This document shows, one piece after another, positions 23,505-35,721 of a DNA stretch of 64,000 nucleotides; position 1 is the first letter of the stretch; each line of letters opens with the position of its first letter. Made by a program: the position numbers and the translations under genes. Origin of the DNA: Euglena gracilis (taxonomy: Eukaryota > Euglenida > Euglenophyceae > Euglenales); the NCBI GenBank assembly GCA_039621445.1, contig CP154954.1, forward strand, positions 65,740,891 through 65,804,890, in the 5' to 3' direction. Below the pieces are notes generated by a model. The model did not search any database and had not been told where the DNA came from. It saw only the letters and a program-made list of their open reading frames with translations.

Positions 23505-23742
23505 AGGAGTGTACCCCCCCCCCCCCCGGGCAATTGACGCCCCCGGGCAATTGACGCCCCCGGGAATTGTCACCCGGCTGTGCCGCCCAATTTGTCACTC
23601 CTGGAAATTGTCACCCCCCTCTGTGCTGCCCAATTTGTCACCCCCCCCCACAGAAGATGTTTGTGAACTTTCTTTTCGCCGACACGACTCGATTGATCCT
23701 CTATTTCGCTATAACGTGCTGAGAAATGTCACATACCAAATG
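23505..23742. repeat. GGGCAATTG repeat with duplicated 92-bp tail (copy A)
   Basis: Tandem words CCCCGGGCAATTGACGCC and CAATTTGTCACC are followed by a 92-bp unit (23651-23742). The unit recurs at 24881-24972 with two substitutions seen by eye. One frame of the unit reads EDVCELSFRR and RYNVLRNVT; the unit is repeat sequence and I do not call it a gene. Confidence 0.8.
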
Positions 23743-24223
23743 TGGGGCACTTTCGACCCGGGGGTGGGGTCGGGTTTTGGGGTGGGTAGTGATATAGCAC
23801 ACCCCCTGAGGCTCCGGCACATGAAAAAAACCATTTTCAAAGTAACTTTGGCTGGGTTGGAGGCACACAATTGACCGCCCCTGAAGGCGGGCCTGTGCCT
23901 GGTATGGTCAGGCACCCCATAGCACAAGGCACTCCCCCCCCCCCTTGGGTTGATGAAAGGAAGCCTGGTTGGGGATGTTTTTTGAGATTCCTCTTCTTTG
24001 AGATCCGAAGCAGAGGGATTAGGTGACTTCCCCGGGGGGTCTAATATCCAGATACCCTGCCCCCTCAGTCGCGCTTGGTCCCTGTTGGGTTCTTGGCCCC
24101 CCCCCCCTCCTGCCGACATACGAATCGGCCCCTTACAATTGTCATCTGGCTGTCCTTAGCTTGCCATATTGCTCCCCAATTTTTCAGAAGTCGCCCATTT
24201 TGTACATGGGCCTCCGAAATTCA

Positions 24224-24334
24224 TCCCCCCCCCCGGGAAACTGTCATGCCCGAGAACCTGTCAGGGTCCCGCCCAGGAAACTGTCAGGGTCCCCGCTACC
24301 GGCCAACCTGTTAGGTGACAGTTTCCCAGGGGGG
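24224..24334. mobile_element. GGGAAACTGTCA inverted-repeat element (copy 2)
   Basis: Poly-C GGGAAACTGTCATGCCCG at the left and GTGACAGTTTCCCAGGGGGG at the right, TA only on the right flank (24335-24336). Interior as in copy 1. Confidence 0.75.
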
Positions 24335-24483
24335 TACCGCGCTTGACCCCCAAGTTTGGCCCCGGCCTCACGTTCCATTGTGGCTCGGGGGGTGGGGCAG
24401 GCATACCCGTCTGAGGCCCCTCACTGCGGCCTCTCCGCCCCCCCTCCCCCCCCCCCCCCCCCCGCCATCACCGTTCCCCCCAG

Positions 24484-24633
24484 CGGCCCCTCCCCCTCCC
24501 TGCCGGTATGCCGCGGGCCCTCAGCTGGTTCCGCGCCTCCATGCAGAGCGCCCCGGTGCCCCCCTCCCCGGGGGACTCCGTCTCCTCGGCGCCGCGCCGG
24601 CTCGCCAGCGCCCGGATGCTGCTGGTCGAGTCT
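24484..24633 (+). CDS. Orphan exon-like island
   Basis: A strong acceptor (CACCGTTCCCCCCAG) precedes the frame MPRALSWFRASMQSAPVPP, SPGDSVSSAPRRLASARMLL and VES, ending at TCT/GTAACG. Composition is Ser/Pro/Arg-rich with a short helical start and end. No family recognised. It lies between two repeats and could belong to a gene running towards 28.8 and 30.1 kb. Confidence 0.4.
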
Positions 24634-24726
24634 GTAACGCCGAGCCAGAGCCCCGGCCAGGGCTGCGCGGCACCCCCCCCCCCGGCCAATTGGTTGCCCC
24701 CCACTCGTTGCCACTCATATATACCC

Positions 24727-24972
24727 GCGCCCCCCGGGCAATTGACGCCTCCGGGCAATTGACGCCCCCCGGGCAATTGTGACCCCCCAGGCAATTGTCA
24801 CCCCTGGTTGTGCCGGCCAATTTGTCACCCCGGGAAATTGTCACCCCCCTCCGTGCTGCCCAATTTGTCACCCCCCCCCACAGAAGATGTTTGTGAACTT
24901 TCTTTTCGCCGATACGACTCGATTGATCCTCTATTTCGCTATAACGTGCTGAGAAATGTCACAAACCAAATG
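24727..24972. repeat. GGGCAATTG repeat with duplicated 92-bp tail (copy B)
   Basis: Same organisation as copy A: CCCCGGGCAATTGACGCC-type words, then CAATTTGTCACCCC, then the 92-bp unit at 24881-24972. Confidence 0.8.
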
Positions 24973-25065
24973 TTCTGCACAATATCACGACCATAGCTGC
25001 ATTTTTGCTGCGTTCACTGGTGTTTCAGATGGTGTTCTTGGTCATTTGGATTTAATGTGGCCGAC

Positions 25066-25345
25066 ATGGGTGGGCAATTGACGCCCCGGGCAATTGACGC
25101 CCCCGGGCAATTGTCACCCCCCTCTGTGCTGCCCGATTTGTCGCGCGACAATTGCCCGGGGGGGGGGGGCGGGTATCATATATATCATATTTCTGATGTA
25201 TATGATCTATATGTGCGTGGTGAGGTATATATCATATATATCACATATATCATACATATATCATACATATATCACACATATATCATACATATCATACATA
25301 TCCTCGTTCTGTCACTGCCCGGCCAACTGATTGCCCCCCCCCCCC
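25066..25345. repeat. GGGCAATTG words around a TATATCAT-rich segment
   Basis: GGGCAATTGACGCCCCGGGC at 25074 and the inverse GCGCGACAATTGCCCGGGGG near 25141-25160 look like paired ends of a shorter member of the family. They are followed by an AT-rich ATATATCATA repeat at 25180-25305. Confidence 0.6.
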
Positions 25346-25385
25346 CCCCGCCCCAAATCGTCGACCACGCTCCCCTTGTACTGGC

Positions 25386-25699
25386 CAGGCTTGTGCTTAG
25401 TCGGGTGCCTACCCCACGGGGGGGGGGTGGGTGCTAGGGGCAGGCACCCCATAGCACCCGATCCGACCCCCCCCGGGGGGGGGGGTAGGGTTTCGGGGGG
25501 TGCCTGCCCCTAGCAGGCACCCCCCTCCGACCCCGGCGCCGAAGGCGCCGGGGGCCCGGAAACGGCCATTTTCAATGAAAATTTTCTGGGTCCGGCCCGG
25601 ACCCCTATCCCCCCCCCCGGGGGGGGTGTGCCTGCTAGGGGCAGGCACCCTATAGCACCCACCCCCCCTCCCCCCCCCCGGTTGGTAAGCACAAGCATG
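25386..25699. mobile_element. hAT-like MITE, CAGGCTTGTGCTTA family (copy 1)
   Basis: Inverted ends CAGGCTTGTGCTTAG and GGTAAGCACAAGCATG; perfect 8-bp flanking duplication GTACTGGC at 25378-25385 and 25700-25707. The 314-bp body has repeated GGCAGGCACC/GGTGCCTGCC words and a GGCGCCGAAGGCGCC palindrome, and no coding capacity. The duplication length and CAGG terminus are typical of the hAT superfamily. Confidence 0.9.
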
Positions 25700-26469
25700 G
25701 TACTGGCCCGGTGCACTCCCCAGCAAGGTACAAAATGAGTGTTATTTTTTTGCACAAAGGGATTGGGGGTCTGCTCCCCTTGGGTTGGGGTCCAGATTTT
25801 GGGATGAGGGGGGCATCAGGACCCCTGGAAACCGTTTTTTTTTCTCTCTGGCGGTTCACACCAGGAATTTTTTGTTCGCATTCATTTTTTTTGATTAGTC
25901 AAAAAAAGTACCTGAAGGCACGATTTCTGGAGTATTTTTTTGAAGTCTCAGGTTTTTTTCATTCCAGTTTACACAACCTTTGCTGTAGTGTAGGTCAATT
26001 TCTTTGCCTCAGAGGACATGTCCGTCAGTGCTTTTTTAAACTCATATTGAACAGGAAACGGACTGTTTTTTGAACCAAAGAGAAACCTCAAACCGATGTT
26101 GTGCTTGAAAAAGGAGTGAACAGGGGGTGCCATTGTGTGTGATGGATTGCATGTGCCATATTCTTTCATTGTCATCCACGAGTGGATCCATTGGCATAGC
26201 CCAGTATTCTATGGTCAGCCCTGCATCCGGCAAACCAATCTTAGGAGGCTTCCGGACCAGGCTTTTGCAATATTTTTTATGGCTGTATGTTATTGATAAC
26301 CCGGTCACCTGTGATTTTTATTTCATGATTTGATTTCATTCTGGCTTTCTCATCTGGTGAAGGGCGTGGTTTAGGGTTTGGAATGTTCGTGCATGTTTTT
26401 GTTTTGAAATTGGGTTTTTCCCTCGCTGCTGCTCGATAGCCTGAGGGTCTACTGCAAAAGTGGAATCCT

Positions 26470-27110
26470 AACTTTTTGGTTGCCTCCGTGGAGGCTCCGC
26501 GGAGGCTAAGGTAACCGGCTTTGCCAGGGCATGTAGTGAACATGGAAATAAACGAGAATTTGTTTTTTTTTGTGTTACAAAGAGAAACATTATGCAGCCC
26601 CCTCCCCCCCAGCCCCCCTCCTCCCGCTCCCGGACCCCTCCTCCCCCCACCCCCCTTCCCCTCTCCCCCCTACCCCCCACCCCCCTCCCCCGCTCCCCAA
26701 TGACAACATCCTGTTGTGTGGACAAAGTTTGGCGGACATGGCGTAAACAGCTAACAGGTGAACAGTGAAATCAAAATCAGGCGGACATGTCGTTTTTTGT
26801 GGCAAATGGATGAATGGTTTCGAACAAGTTTGGTGGACATGGAGTAAATGGCAAACTGGTGAACGGTCTGTGCCTCATCAACAGACATGGTGTCCTTGTG
26901 GCATTCGGGGGGTATGGGGGCGTGTGAGAGGGGAATTTTTTTTACTTTTTTGTGGGGATGTGGGCGGTGTTTGAGTTTAAACAAGACTTAATTTTTTTAA
27001 GGGATATGTGGCAAAATGAAAAAAAAAATTGTGGAGTTGGGGTGAAAATAATTAAAATAAAATTGGTTGCCTCCGCGGAGCCTCCGCGGAGGCTAAGGTA
27101 ACCAAATTTG
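26470..27110. repeat. Composite repeat between two GGTTGCC...GGTAACC fold-backs
   Basis: TTGGTTGCCTCCG...GGAGGCTAAGGTAACC occurs at about 26478-26517 and again at 27063-27102. Between them lie a long C/T tract (26598-26700) and a direct-repeat block with GGCGGACATG words (26730-26850). The same three components occur in reverse orientation at 62.75-63.39 kb. Confidence 0.65.
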
Positions 27111-27124
27111 CTGAGACCCACAGC

Positions 27125-27425
27125 CAGGCTTGTGCTTAGTCGGGTGCCTACCCCACAGGGGGGGGGGGTGCTAGGGGCAGGCACCCCATGGCACCCGATC
27201 CGACCCCCTGGGGGGGGGGGTGGGGTTTTGGGGGGTGCCTGCCCCTAGCAGGCACCCCCCTCCGACCCTGGCGCCAGGGGCCCGGAAAAGGCCATTTTCA
27301 ATGAAAATTTTCTGGGTCCCCCCCCCCGGACCCCTACCCCTCCCCCCCGGGGGGGGTGTGCCTGCTAGTGGCAGGCACCCTATAGCACCCCTCCCCCCTC
27401 CCCTCGGTCGGTAAGCACAAGCATG
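27125..27425. mobile_element. hAT-like MITE, CAGGCTTGTGCTTA family (copy 2)
   Basis: Same ends and body as copy 1, 301 bp, with a perfect 8-bp duplication CCCACAGC at 27117-27124 and 27426-27433. The central GGCGCC palindrome is reduced to GGCGCCAGGGGCC. Confidence 0.9.
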
Positions 27426-27793
27426 CCCACAGCCCGATGCTTTTTTCCCCGCACAGATTCACACACTTCGCCATGGAATGCAGCAGATGGGTCAGAAAAA
27501 GAGTAATTTTGGATCTGTAGAACCAGTCCAAATAACCACCCCGAATCCAACCCAACGAGGCATGTCTGGGAGTTTTTCAGCTCTGGAAGGCCTGTCTCCA
27601 ATCCCAGTGCTTCTGCTGACCTGTTTGTTGGCCATCAGCATCGCTGGATTCAGCACCACCCCAGTGATGCTCGACAGCGTTCCTTCAGGTTGTCGCATTT
27701 CAGATCAAATTAAAGGCTCCCAAAATGGCATTTTTTTTGGGTGGTCACAGATTCTTTGTGGGTTAATCGCGTGTATACTTGTATGTATACCTA

Positions 27794-27905
27794 CCCCCCC
27801 CCAGGAAACTGTCATGCCCGAGAACCTGTCGGGGTCCCACCCGGGAAACTGTCAGGGTCCCCGGTACTGGCCAACCTGTCAGGTGACAGTTTCCCGGGGG
27901 GGGGG
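27794..27905. mobile_element. GGGAAACTGTCA inverted-repeat element (copy 3)
   Basis: Ends CCTACC plus poly-C AGGAAACTGTCA and TGACAGTTTCCC plus poly-G TAGG; TA on both sides (27792-27793, 27906-27907). Confidence 0.8.
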
Positions 27906-28558
27906 TAGGTATGAGAACGCTGTGCTTGTGGGATCTCCAGGGACCCACTGGAAAAACAGTGGCTCGTGGAGGCGGAGGTTTCCTTTTCTATAACCCCAAA
28001 ATGCCAGATGCCTTGCTGGTGCGAACACACCCTCATTGGCCGATTTTGGATATTTTTTTCGGCCCGGCGCTGCAAGCCATCCCAAAAAATCAACGTTTTT
28101 GGCCATATTCCATTTCTGAGGGGAGGATGGTACCCCCCCCCCAAATTGTCTCCTCTTGTTGACAACTGCTGGAGAAGGGCTATGCTGTTGGTCAGCATTT
28201 TCTCTCCAGAGAATTTGCACGGCTACCAACTTCTATGGCTTCGATTTGTGCATACTTTTGCACACAACCACAATGTTATTTTGCATTGTTGCTTGTATTT
28301 CTTTCCAATTATTAGTCAGTAAGTAAGTAAGTAAGACAAGTTTCAGCTCTGAAATGAAAATGAAGGTTTGTGATTTGTTATTTGCTGAAAACGAGTTGAT
28401 GATGTGTCCAATAAACTGTGCTGCCACACGTTCAAAGAAACTGGTGCTGACAGAAATGAAAAAAAATGCTTGTTAGTTTAGTGTTTTTGGTAGCTTGTTT
28501 GTGAGTTTGATATTTGGTTTGCTGGTTGTTGTTTTTTTTTTCTTATCCCAAACCTGCC

Positions 28559-28691
28559 ACCCCCTGGAAACTGTCATGCTCGAGAACCTGTCAGGGACCC
28601 GTCCTGGAAACTGCCATAGTCCCCATTACCGGCCAACCTGTCATTGCAGAAAGTTGTCAGGGTCCCCGGCAGCCAGGTGACAGTTTCCCGG
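28559..28691. mobile_element. GGGAAACTGTCA inverted-repeat element (copy 4, diverged)
   Basis: Left CCCCTGGAAACTGTCATGCT, right GGTGACAGTTTCCCGG. It contains one extra internal unit ending GCAGAAAGTTGTCAGGGTCC, the same kind of internal duplication seen at 45413. Confidence 0.7.
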
Positions 28692-28840
28692 TACTGGTAA
28701 TGGTTTGCTTTGATGCTAATTCCTCTTCCTGATTGTCCCAATTGTCCCCCACTGTCCCAATTTTGCATTTGCATTCCTGCACGTGTTTGCTGCAATTTGA
28801 AATCGGACGGAATCATTCCAACCCGGACGGCTGGCGGCAG

Positions 28841-28955
28841 CAGTCGTCAGCGTGCTCAAGGCCCACGAGCTGGGATACGACCTGCTGGCGGAGGTGGCGT
28901 CCCAGCACTTCAACCTCCTGCACTCCAATGTGATCAGGCACCTGTGGCCTCCCCG
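28841..28955 (+). CDS. Orphan exon-like island
   Basis: The frame reads VVSVLKAHELGYDLLAEVAS then QHFNLLHSNVIRHLWPPR: regular helices, no low complexity, good codon bias. Acceptors GGCAG (28840) or CGTCAG (28850) and donors CACCT/GTGGCC or AAT/GTGATC are available. I do not recognise the domain. It is the best of the unassigned islands. Confidence 0.5.
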
Positions 28956-29809
28956 GGCCCAAACTGTGCATTCTTTCACCCAAATCATTGAAGAGGATGC
29001 GGCTGACCCCCCACCCAATTAAAGGGCACCGACTCATTCGACCCAGTTATTGGCACTTCTTTCCACTCTGCTCCCACCCTGGTTTATGGGCGCTTTATAG
29101 CTACTTTTTCCCTCCTCAAACATTGACGAAGCGCTCGCCGTCGGAACTTGGGGTCCCTGTGGTCTAAGTGAAAATTCAAGCTTAATATCCGTAAATTGAG
29201 AGCTTGAATAAGGTGGCCTTCCCAAAAAATGGGGAAGATGCCTGTGCCAGGCCAGCATTATGACTGACAAAGTGCTGATGAAAAAATTTAGGGGTGTGCC
29301 CCATTATTGGACCAGTCTTTTCAGGCTTTCTCCCTGCCCTGTTATATGGACAATGCAGGGCTCCAGGCAGTCTGATCAACAAGTATTCGGCCCCGCCCGC
29401 CCTCCATCGCTTTCCAGCCCCTATCATATCTCACATTTCCTGGACACATACCCCCACTCACGGCCGACTGATTGCCAACCAACACCCCCCCCCCCTTCGG
29501 AAACCATCCTCTGCCATTTCGGCTCGCTCACCTGAGTCCCCACAGCTTTTGTACCCGATGACCTGTCTCCGTAATTTTTTTTAGGATTTTCACATTCTCT
29601 TTTTTTTTGGTTGAAACCCGGCACGTATTTCCCTTTGAAAGACATTTCGAACAGGCTTCCTACCCCAACCTTTTTTGATCTCCCACTGTTTCCCTGAACC
29701 CCTCTAAAAACCGTCCTCTGCCTCCATGCCTCTTCCTCTCCTCTCCCTGCCTCCATACTCCTCGTCAGGACCTGTCTTGGACCTCTGCATTTGCCAAATT
29801 TATCTGGGG

Positions 29810-29866
29810 TCTTGTCAGGGCCCCCTGCTACCGGCTAGCCTGTCAGGTGAAGGTTTTCTGGGGGGG
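29810..29866. mobile_element. Right-end fragment of a GGGAAACTGTCA element
   Basis: TTGTCAGGGCCCCCTGCTACC...CTAGCCTGTCAGGTGAAGGT followed by poly-G; the left end is missing. Confidence 0.5.
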
Positions 29867-30085
29867 GGTGGACAATTGGGGCTGAAGGTGCTGATGGGAA
29901 GCAAATGAAGATCGCCAACAGCAAACGTCGCAACGAACCTAAAAATGCAGCAACGAACCAAACGACACGTGAGACGTTCCGGCCCCAGACGGCTGTTTTC
30001 TCGTTCAAAAAAATTCATGCACGTACCTGGTCTTTGGCACGAAGAAGAAAACCCCGCAAAAAATCAAAAAGGGTTTGAACTGCAG

Positions 30086-30237
30086 CAACGCGGGAAACCA
30101 TCGCACATGGCCTCCCGCTTCAACCGGGGCTGCGGACCGCCCGACCAGCGGCCCCCACCCCAAGGCGGCGGCAGGTCCCTGCCCGGGAAGGCGGCGCTGG
30201 ACGAGGCCGACCAGTGGATGGACTACCTGGGCCAGGG
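30086..30237 (+). CDS. Orphan exon-like island
   Basis: After AACTGCAG the frame reads QQRGKPSHMASRFNRGCG, PPDQRPPPQGGGRSLPGKA and ALDEADQWMDYLGQG, ending at CAGG/GGTGCC or one base later. The second half is an acidic helix. No family recognised; disordered first half. Confidence 0.4.
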
Positions 30238-31564
30238 GTGCCCCCTCCGTATCTTTCAGCCTCCTTCATTCCCGGGGTTTCAGCCCGCTGCTTTGTGTTG
30301 CGCTGAATTCGGGGATTTTTTAAGTTTGGACCCCCCAACCCCGGGGGGGACTCAAACCCTCCCGGGGGGACCCCGAAGGGCCTTGCGAGTACCCCACCAG
30401 AGGCGGGTAAAAGGCCATTTTTGGCCCTTTTTTGGGTGAAGCGCTGATTATTTTTGGCCCCAACGTTGACCCCCAAATAATGGGTCCCCCAGACCCCCCC
30501 CCCCCCCCCCCCCGGGTGGGTGGGGGGACCGCCCTCCCCCACAACCCCGGCTGTAGTACCAGGGGAAGTACCAGGGGATTTTCTGAGATGTGCTCCCAAA
30601 AAAAGGTTGATCCGATGTCACATGTCCCCCCACCCCTCAAGCTATTTTTTTTGAAAAGCCTCCATTCTCCAGATCCTAATTTTGGGGTGGTGAGTGGGCC
30701 GCTTCCGTTTCCCCTCTTTAACTGATGCCGTTGGGCTCACCGTTGGGCCCTCCTGCCACGGATGGCTGGCTGCTGCATGAGCCACCACCTCTCACCAGCT
30801 CCAGGTTGGAGCCACTGCTGACTGGGTGGCCTTCACCGCTTTTTTTTGTTGCAAAAAAGTAGTGGTGAAAAGTAAAAAATAAATAGATTTTTTTTGCTTT
30901 GTGGCATCCTCACTGCCTCGCCACCTTATGAAAAACAAGAATGACCACCACACCTGCACTCATGTTACCTGCATGAAATAAGTCTCCAGCCAAAAGTGAC
31001 AAAACTTCAAGCAGGATTGTGAAGCAATTTTTTTTAAGGGGGTTCAGGTGCAACTTCTGCTGTCAGACTCCTCAGACCCAATAAGAGGCATGCTAACAGT
31101 GTGGGCTGTGCTTCACGGGCCGTTTCCTCCTGAGCTTGAAGAAGATTGTGCTTGAAGCCCTCGTAGGATGATGATTTTTTTTCTTGGAGAGGACACCGGA
31201 GTAGGATGTACCATACTTTGGTGGTTCCTCCTGTTGTAGATGCTTATTGTAGACAGTTTGTTCAAAAGTGTGTTCTTTATTTAGCTTATTTTTTCTGTCC
31301 AGGACAGAAGCAGTGCGATTCTCATTGTTCATAATTTTGAACCCGAGCACAGATAAATACGTGTCTGTATGGCTCGCTGTTGCATTATTTGCTTCAAGGC
31401 TATGAACCCCTCTGGCAGACTTGTGGAATGAGGTGAAGAGGCCTGTTAGTTTTCTCTCACGCCTTCATGCACACCCACGCAGGTCCACACAGATGCACAC
31501 AAGGATGCCATGCATACACACATGAAACACATACTGACCATCCTTTCCACATGTGCTTCTCCAG

Positions 31565-31690
31565 GGAAAAGTGACCCACGTGCGAGGAAGGTGATGCTTC
31601 CATGGATGGCCAAAGTGGCGAAGCGTGTCGGAGGTGTCTGCTTAGATTTCACCGACGAGATAGAGGCTGGCGCGCAGGGCAGCTATAAAT
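31565..31690 (+). CDS. Weak exon candidate
   Basis: After CTTCTCCAG the frame gives SDPRARKVMLPWMAKVAKRV and GGVCLDFTDEIEAGAQG. Composition is protein-like, but there are no clear donors and no motif. Could be chance. Confidence 0.2.
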
Positions 31691-31831
31691 GCAGCTATAA
31701 CGACACCGTTATATTTTTGGTGCCCATTTTCCATTTCTGCTTCAACATCGCTTACGGGGACAATGTCACAGCTGACGCTATGTAAATTGGATGTGCAAAA
31801 AAACAGTGTCGGGTACATGCAAAAATGCTTC

Positions 31832-32010
31832 CTTGTCCAAGCACCACCCCTGTAAGCACCACCCTTGTCTAAGCACCTCCCGGCCCTTACCTATTAAATG
31901 CCATCTTCTCGGGGAGGCTTATTTTGTGTTTTTTTTTGTTTTGTTTTCAACCAAAGTTTCTCGAGAATTCTAACATAGAAAGTTCTGAAATCTGATTTGG
32001 CAAGGTATCC
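31832..32010. mobile_element. Diverged left part of the TCTAAGCACC element
   Basis: CTTGTCCAAGCACCACC and TTGTCTAAGCACCTCCCGGC are followed by ATGCCATCTTCTCGGGGAGG and TTCTAACATAGAAAGTTCTG, matching the order of words in the copies at 22879 and 55270. The right end is missing. Confidence 0.6.
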
Positions 32011-33061
32011 AATTTCGGCCGAACCCTAACCCAGATACTCTTCGGAACAATAGCCATAACCCTAATCCTACCCCTAAAAATAATGAAAACCACTGAAAAA
32101 CTGCTGTCAAAAACCCCATCAGCTTTAAAAAAGCTTACCTCCCCCCTCATTTAACTACTGGGCCCTCCCCCCAGGGGGGCAGTAATTACTGGCTGCCCAA
32201 GGAATTTCTAGTGTTTTTTGAAAGCTGCATTTTTTGGTCAACTAAATGCTTTTTTTTTATGCAAAATGAAAAAATTTCCCTGGCGGAGCCGAACTTTTTC
32301 TCTGGAAGTCCTCTCTGACAGAAAATGTACATCCTGGGGAGCCCCTAAAGGATTTTGCATGCAACTTGTGTGTCTTTTTTGCACTTATTTGTATTTAGTT
32401 GCTTCCTTTTGCATTTTTTTTTGTGTCGCGTTTTTTGAGGGTCCAGGTAGTGTCCTCCCCTGGTGGAAAGAAAGAAAAGAAAGGAACAGAAAGAAAGGCT
32501 TTTAGATTGTGAATCATCATTTGTTCCAATGTCCACAGCAATGGCCAAATTCCTTGCAATTATCACACATACGTTCGAAACATTTACACCTGTTCTTCTG
32601 GAAACAGACGAAAGGGGTGGGCAATTGACCGACCGCCAACAGTTTCCCAAACAAGGCACGACGCCCGCCAACTTGTGAGGTCTTACCCCGAGGACTATCA
32701 CTGTGGCCATTCTGCTGATTTTTTATGATTGGAAGTTGGTTGACCCCAGCACTGGCGTATGTGTCAGCCTGGTACCTTCACCCCCCCCCCCATATTTGGC
32801 TGATACCCAGGCCCCTCCAAACCCCCCCCATTAGCCAATTAGGGGGGAAATTGGGGGGGGGGCTCGAGGACCTTACCCCATATTTATTTTACCGGTACAA
32901 AATTGGTCGATTTTTTGTGCATGTTTGGATTGGCCATGCCTTTTTCTTATCCAGCGAATTTTAAAATTTGAAATGGACGTTTTTTTAGGTTTTCCGAGCC
33001 CTTTTTTCGACCTTGCCAAAATTGGCCGGTCTTGTCCCGGATCAGCCAACTAGGAGGGGGG

Positions 33062-33104
33062 GTCGCTGAGCTCTTATCTCTTTAGAGTAAGAGCGAAGCT
33101 TACC
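33062..33104. repeat. Conserved hairpin repeat (copy 1 of 4)
   Basis: Word GTCGCTGAGCTCTTATCTC followed by TTTAGAGTAAGAGCGAAGCTTACC; CTCTTA-T-CTC pairs with GAG-TAAGAG around a TTTA loop. Copies at 33563-33605, 35231-35273 and 37616-37658. Confidence 0.9.
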
Positions 33105-33562
33105 TCTGGGGAGAAGGGGGGGTCAGACCCCCCCCTGCCCTGCCACCCCCCCCCCAGGTCGGGGCCACCTCGGGAACCGGCAGACTATCACCATGATCCC
33201 GGCTCCGTTCCCAAAAATCTTTTTTTCAGTCGCGAGCGACTGGATTTCTAGTTTCCAAATCACCTCCGTTTGAACCCCAACTCCCTGCCAGGCCCAAGTT
33301 ATTCACGCGCGAAGGGGTCCAAACTGGGTGAGATTGGCCCGCCCCCCTCCTCTTCCCCTCTTCCGACTCTGCCATTTCGCCGGGGTCCAAAAATCAGTCA
33401 AAAAATCGAATTTTCGAAAACGTCTCGAGAAAACGTCCATTATTTCCAGAAGTGTCGGTCTGACGAAATGTGCCCCTGGTGGCCCTCTATCACCCCTCCC
33501 GTTCGCCGTTTTGGCCACCGACATTGGCCACCGACACGCCCAGGGTTTGATATAAGGAGGGC

Positions 33563-33605
33563 GTCGCTGAGCTCTTATCTCTTTAGAGTAAGAGCGAAGC
33601 TTACC
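33563..33605. repeat. Conserved hairpin repeat (copy 2)
   Basis: Same 43-bp unit as at 33062, no change seen by eye in the stem and loop. Confidence 0.9.
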
Positions 33606-35230
33606 ACCGGGCCCCGCCCCCCCCCCCCCCCCCCCGCCCCCTCATGAGTAGGTCCGGGCCCCCGAGGATTAACGATGTGATTGGATTTCCGGGCTCCCAA
33701 AGTGAATAGCCTATAGGTTAGGAGAGGTTCCCTAGTTTCTCCAGAACACTTCGGTTACCCGTAACTCCCCGCCAGTCCGGAGATATGGCCCGAGCAAAAA
33801 AGTTGTCTACCGTTTTTTTTTCCGGGGAAATCGCAGGGTCATTTTGGGGTCAAAAAATCGAAAAATTCAAAATATCTCGAAAACGCCGCGGAGTTGACAA
33901 AAAGTAAAGAGGACGTCATTCCACAACTTTGGGACGCCCGATCGATCGGTATGCGCGGTTTGGGCCAACTCCTCGCCTAGCCCGAGATACGGCCGTTTTG
34001 TGGTTTTGGGCCAGTTTTGCCAGTTTTGGCCATTTCGGGCCCGTTCGGGGCCCGAAACCGTAATTTGCCCGTATCTCGGGCTACACGGGGAGTTGGAGCC
34101 CAAACCAGGGGGTCAATCATTAGGTTTAGGGGGGGGGTTTGACCGTTTTTTGGGGTTCCCGGGGTCTGGTTGTGCGATTTTGGGTCATTTTTGGGTATTC
34201 GGGGACCCCTGCAGGGGTTCGAGGGTGGCCGGGCTGGGGTCAAAAAATCAAAAAATTCAAAATATCTCGAAAACGCTGCGGAGTTGAGGAAAAGTAAAGA
34301 GGACGTCATTCCTCAACTTTTGGACGCCCTATCCATCGGTATGCGCGGTTTGGGCCAACTCCCCGACTAGCCCGAGATATGGTCGTTTTGGGGTTTTGGG
34401 CCAGTTTTGGCCATTTCGGGCCTGTTTGGGCCCGAAACCGTAAATTGGCCATATCTCGGGCTAGACGAGGAGTTGGGACCCAAACCAGGGGTCAATCATT
34501 AAGTTTAGGGGGGGGGGTTTGACCGTTTTTTGGGGTTCCCGGGGTCTGGTTGTGCGATTTTGGGCCAGTTTTGGGTATTCGGGGACCCCCAATGCGCCGC
34601 CAGGGAGGCTGGGCGAGGGGGGGTCGGGTGGCAGGTCGGGACCCAAAATTTTGAAAAACATTTTTTTCGCTCAAAAACACTTTTTTTCACTTCAGAATAT
34701 CAAAAAAAGTGTTTTTGGGCGAAAAAAATTTTTCCGACCCGCACCCCCCCCATGCCCACCCCCCCTGGCTGGGGCCCGCCCCCTGGCCAGTGGACTTAGC
34801 CATTTTTGGATCAAAAAGTCAAAAAAATTCAAAAAAAATTTTTTCACCCAAAAGCATGTTTTTTGACCTCCCGGACCCGAAAAAAGTGTTTTCGAGCCAA
34901 AAATGAGCGTTTTTCGACCCGCCAGCGCACCGTTTTGGGCCGCCAACCCATTGACTTAGGTCAAAACCGGGTCAAAAAAATTGAAAAAAAATCGAAAAAT
35001 TTTTTTTTGCCCAAAACAATGTTTTTTGGCCCCCAGGACCCGTAAAGCCTGTCTTTGAGCCGAAAATGAGCGTTTTTCGACCCACCATCCGGGCCGGGCC
35101 GCCGGGCCGCCGGCCGGGCCGCCGGGCCGCCGGGCCGCCGGACGGGCGGGGCCGCCGGGCCGGGCAGGGGTGGTCTCCCAAAGAGCTCAGCTCTACGTCA
35201 CACCCTGGTACATGGTTTAGGTGGGGGGGG

Positions 35231-35273
35231 GTCGCTGAGCTCTTATCTCTGTAGAGTAAGAGCGAAGCTTACC
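35231..35273. repeat. Conserved hairpin repeat (copy 3)
   Basis: Same unit with the loop changed from TTTA to TGTA; the stem is intact. Confidence 0.9.
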
Positions 35274-35721
35274 ACCCCCCCGTAACCCCCCCCGGACCCC
35301 CCCCCGCCCGCGGGCCCCCGGCCCCGCCCCTCCCTGAGTAGGCCCGGGCACCCGCGGATTATCGATGTGACCTGATTTCGGGACCCGAAAAGTGAATAGC
35401 TTATAGGTTAGGAGACGGTCCCTAGTTTGTCCAGAGCCCTCACTTTGCCCGCAACTCCGCGCCAGGCCGGAGATATGGGACGAAAAAAAAAATTGTCTGC
35501 CGATTTTTTTGCAAAGAACTTTTGTTGGACCGGCAACAGGGGGTCATTTTTGGGGTCAAAAAATCGAAAAATTCAAAATATCTCGAAAACGCCGGGGAGT
35601 TGAGAAAAAGTAAAGAGTACCTCATTCCACAACTTTGGGACGCCCTTTCCACCGGTATGCGCGGTTTGGGCCAACTCCCCGCCTGGGCCGAGATATGGCC
35701 ATTTTGTGGTTTCGCCAGGGG

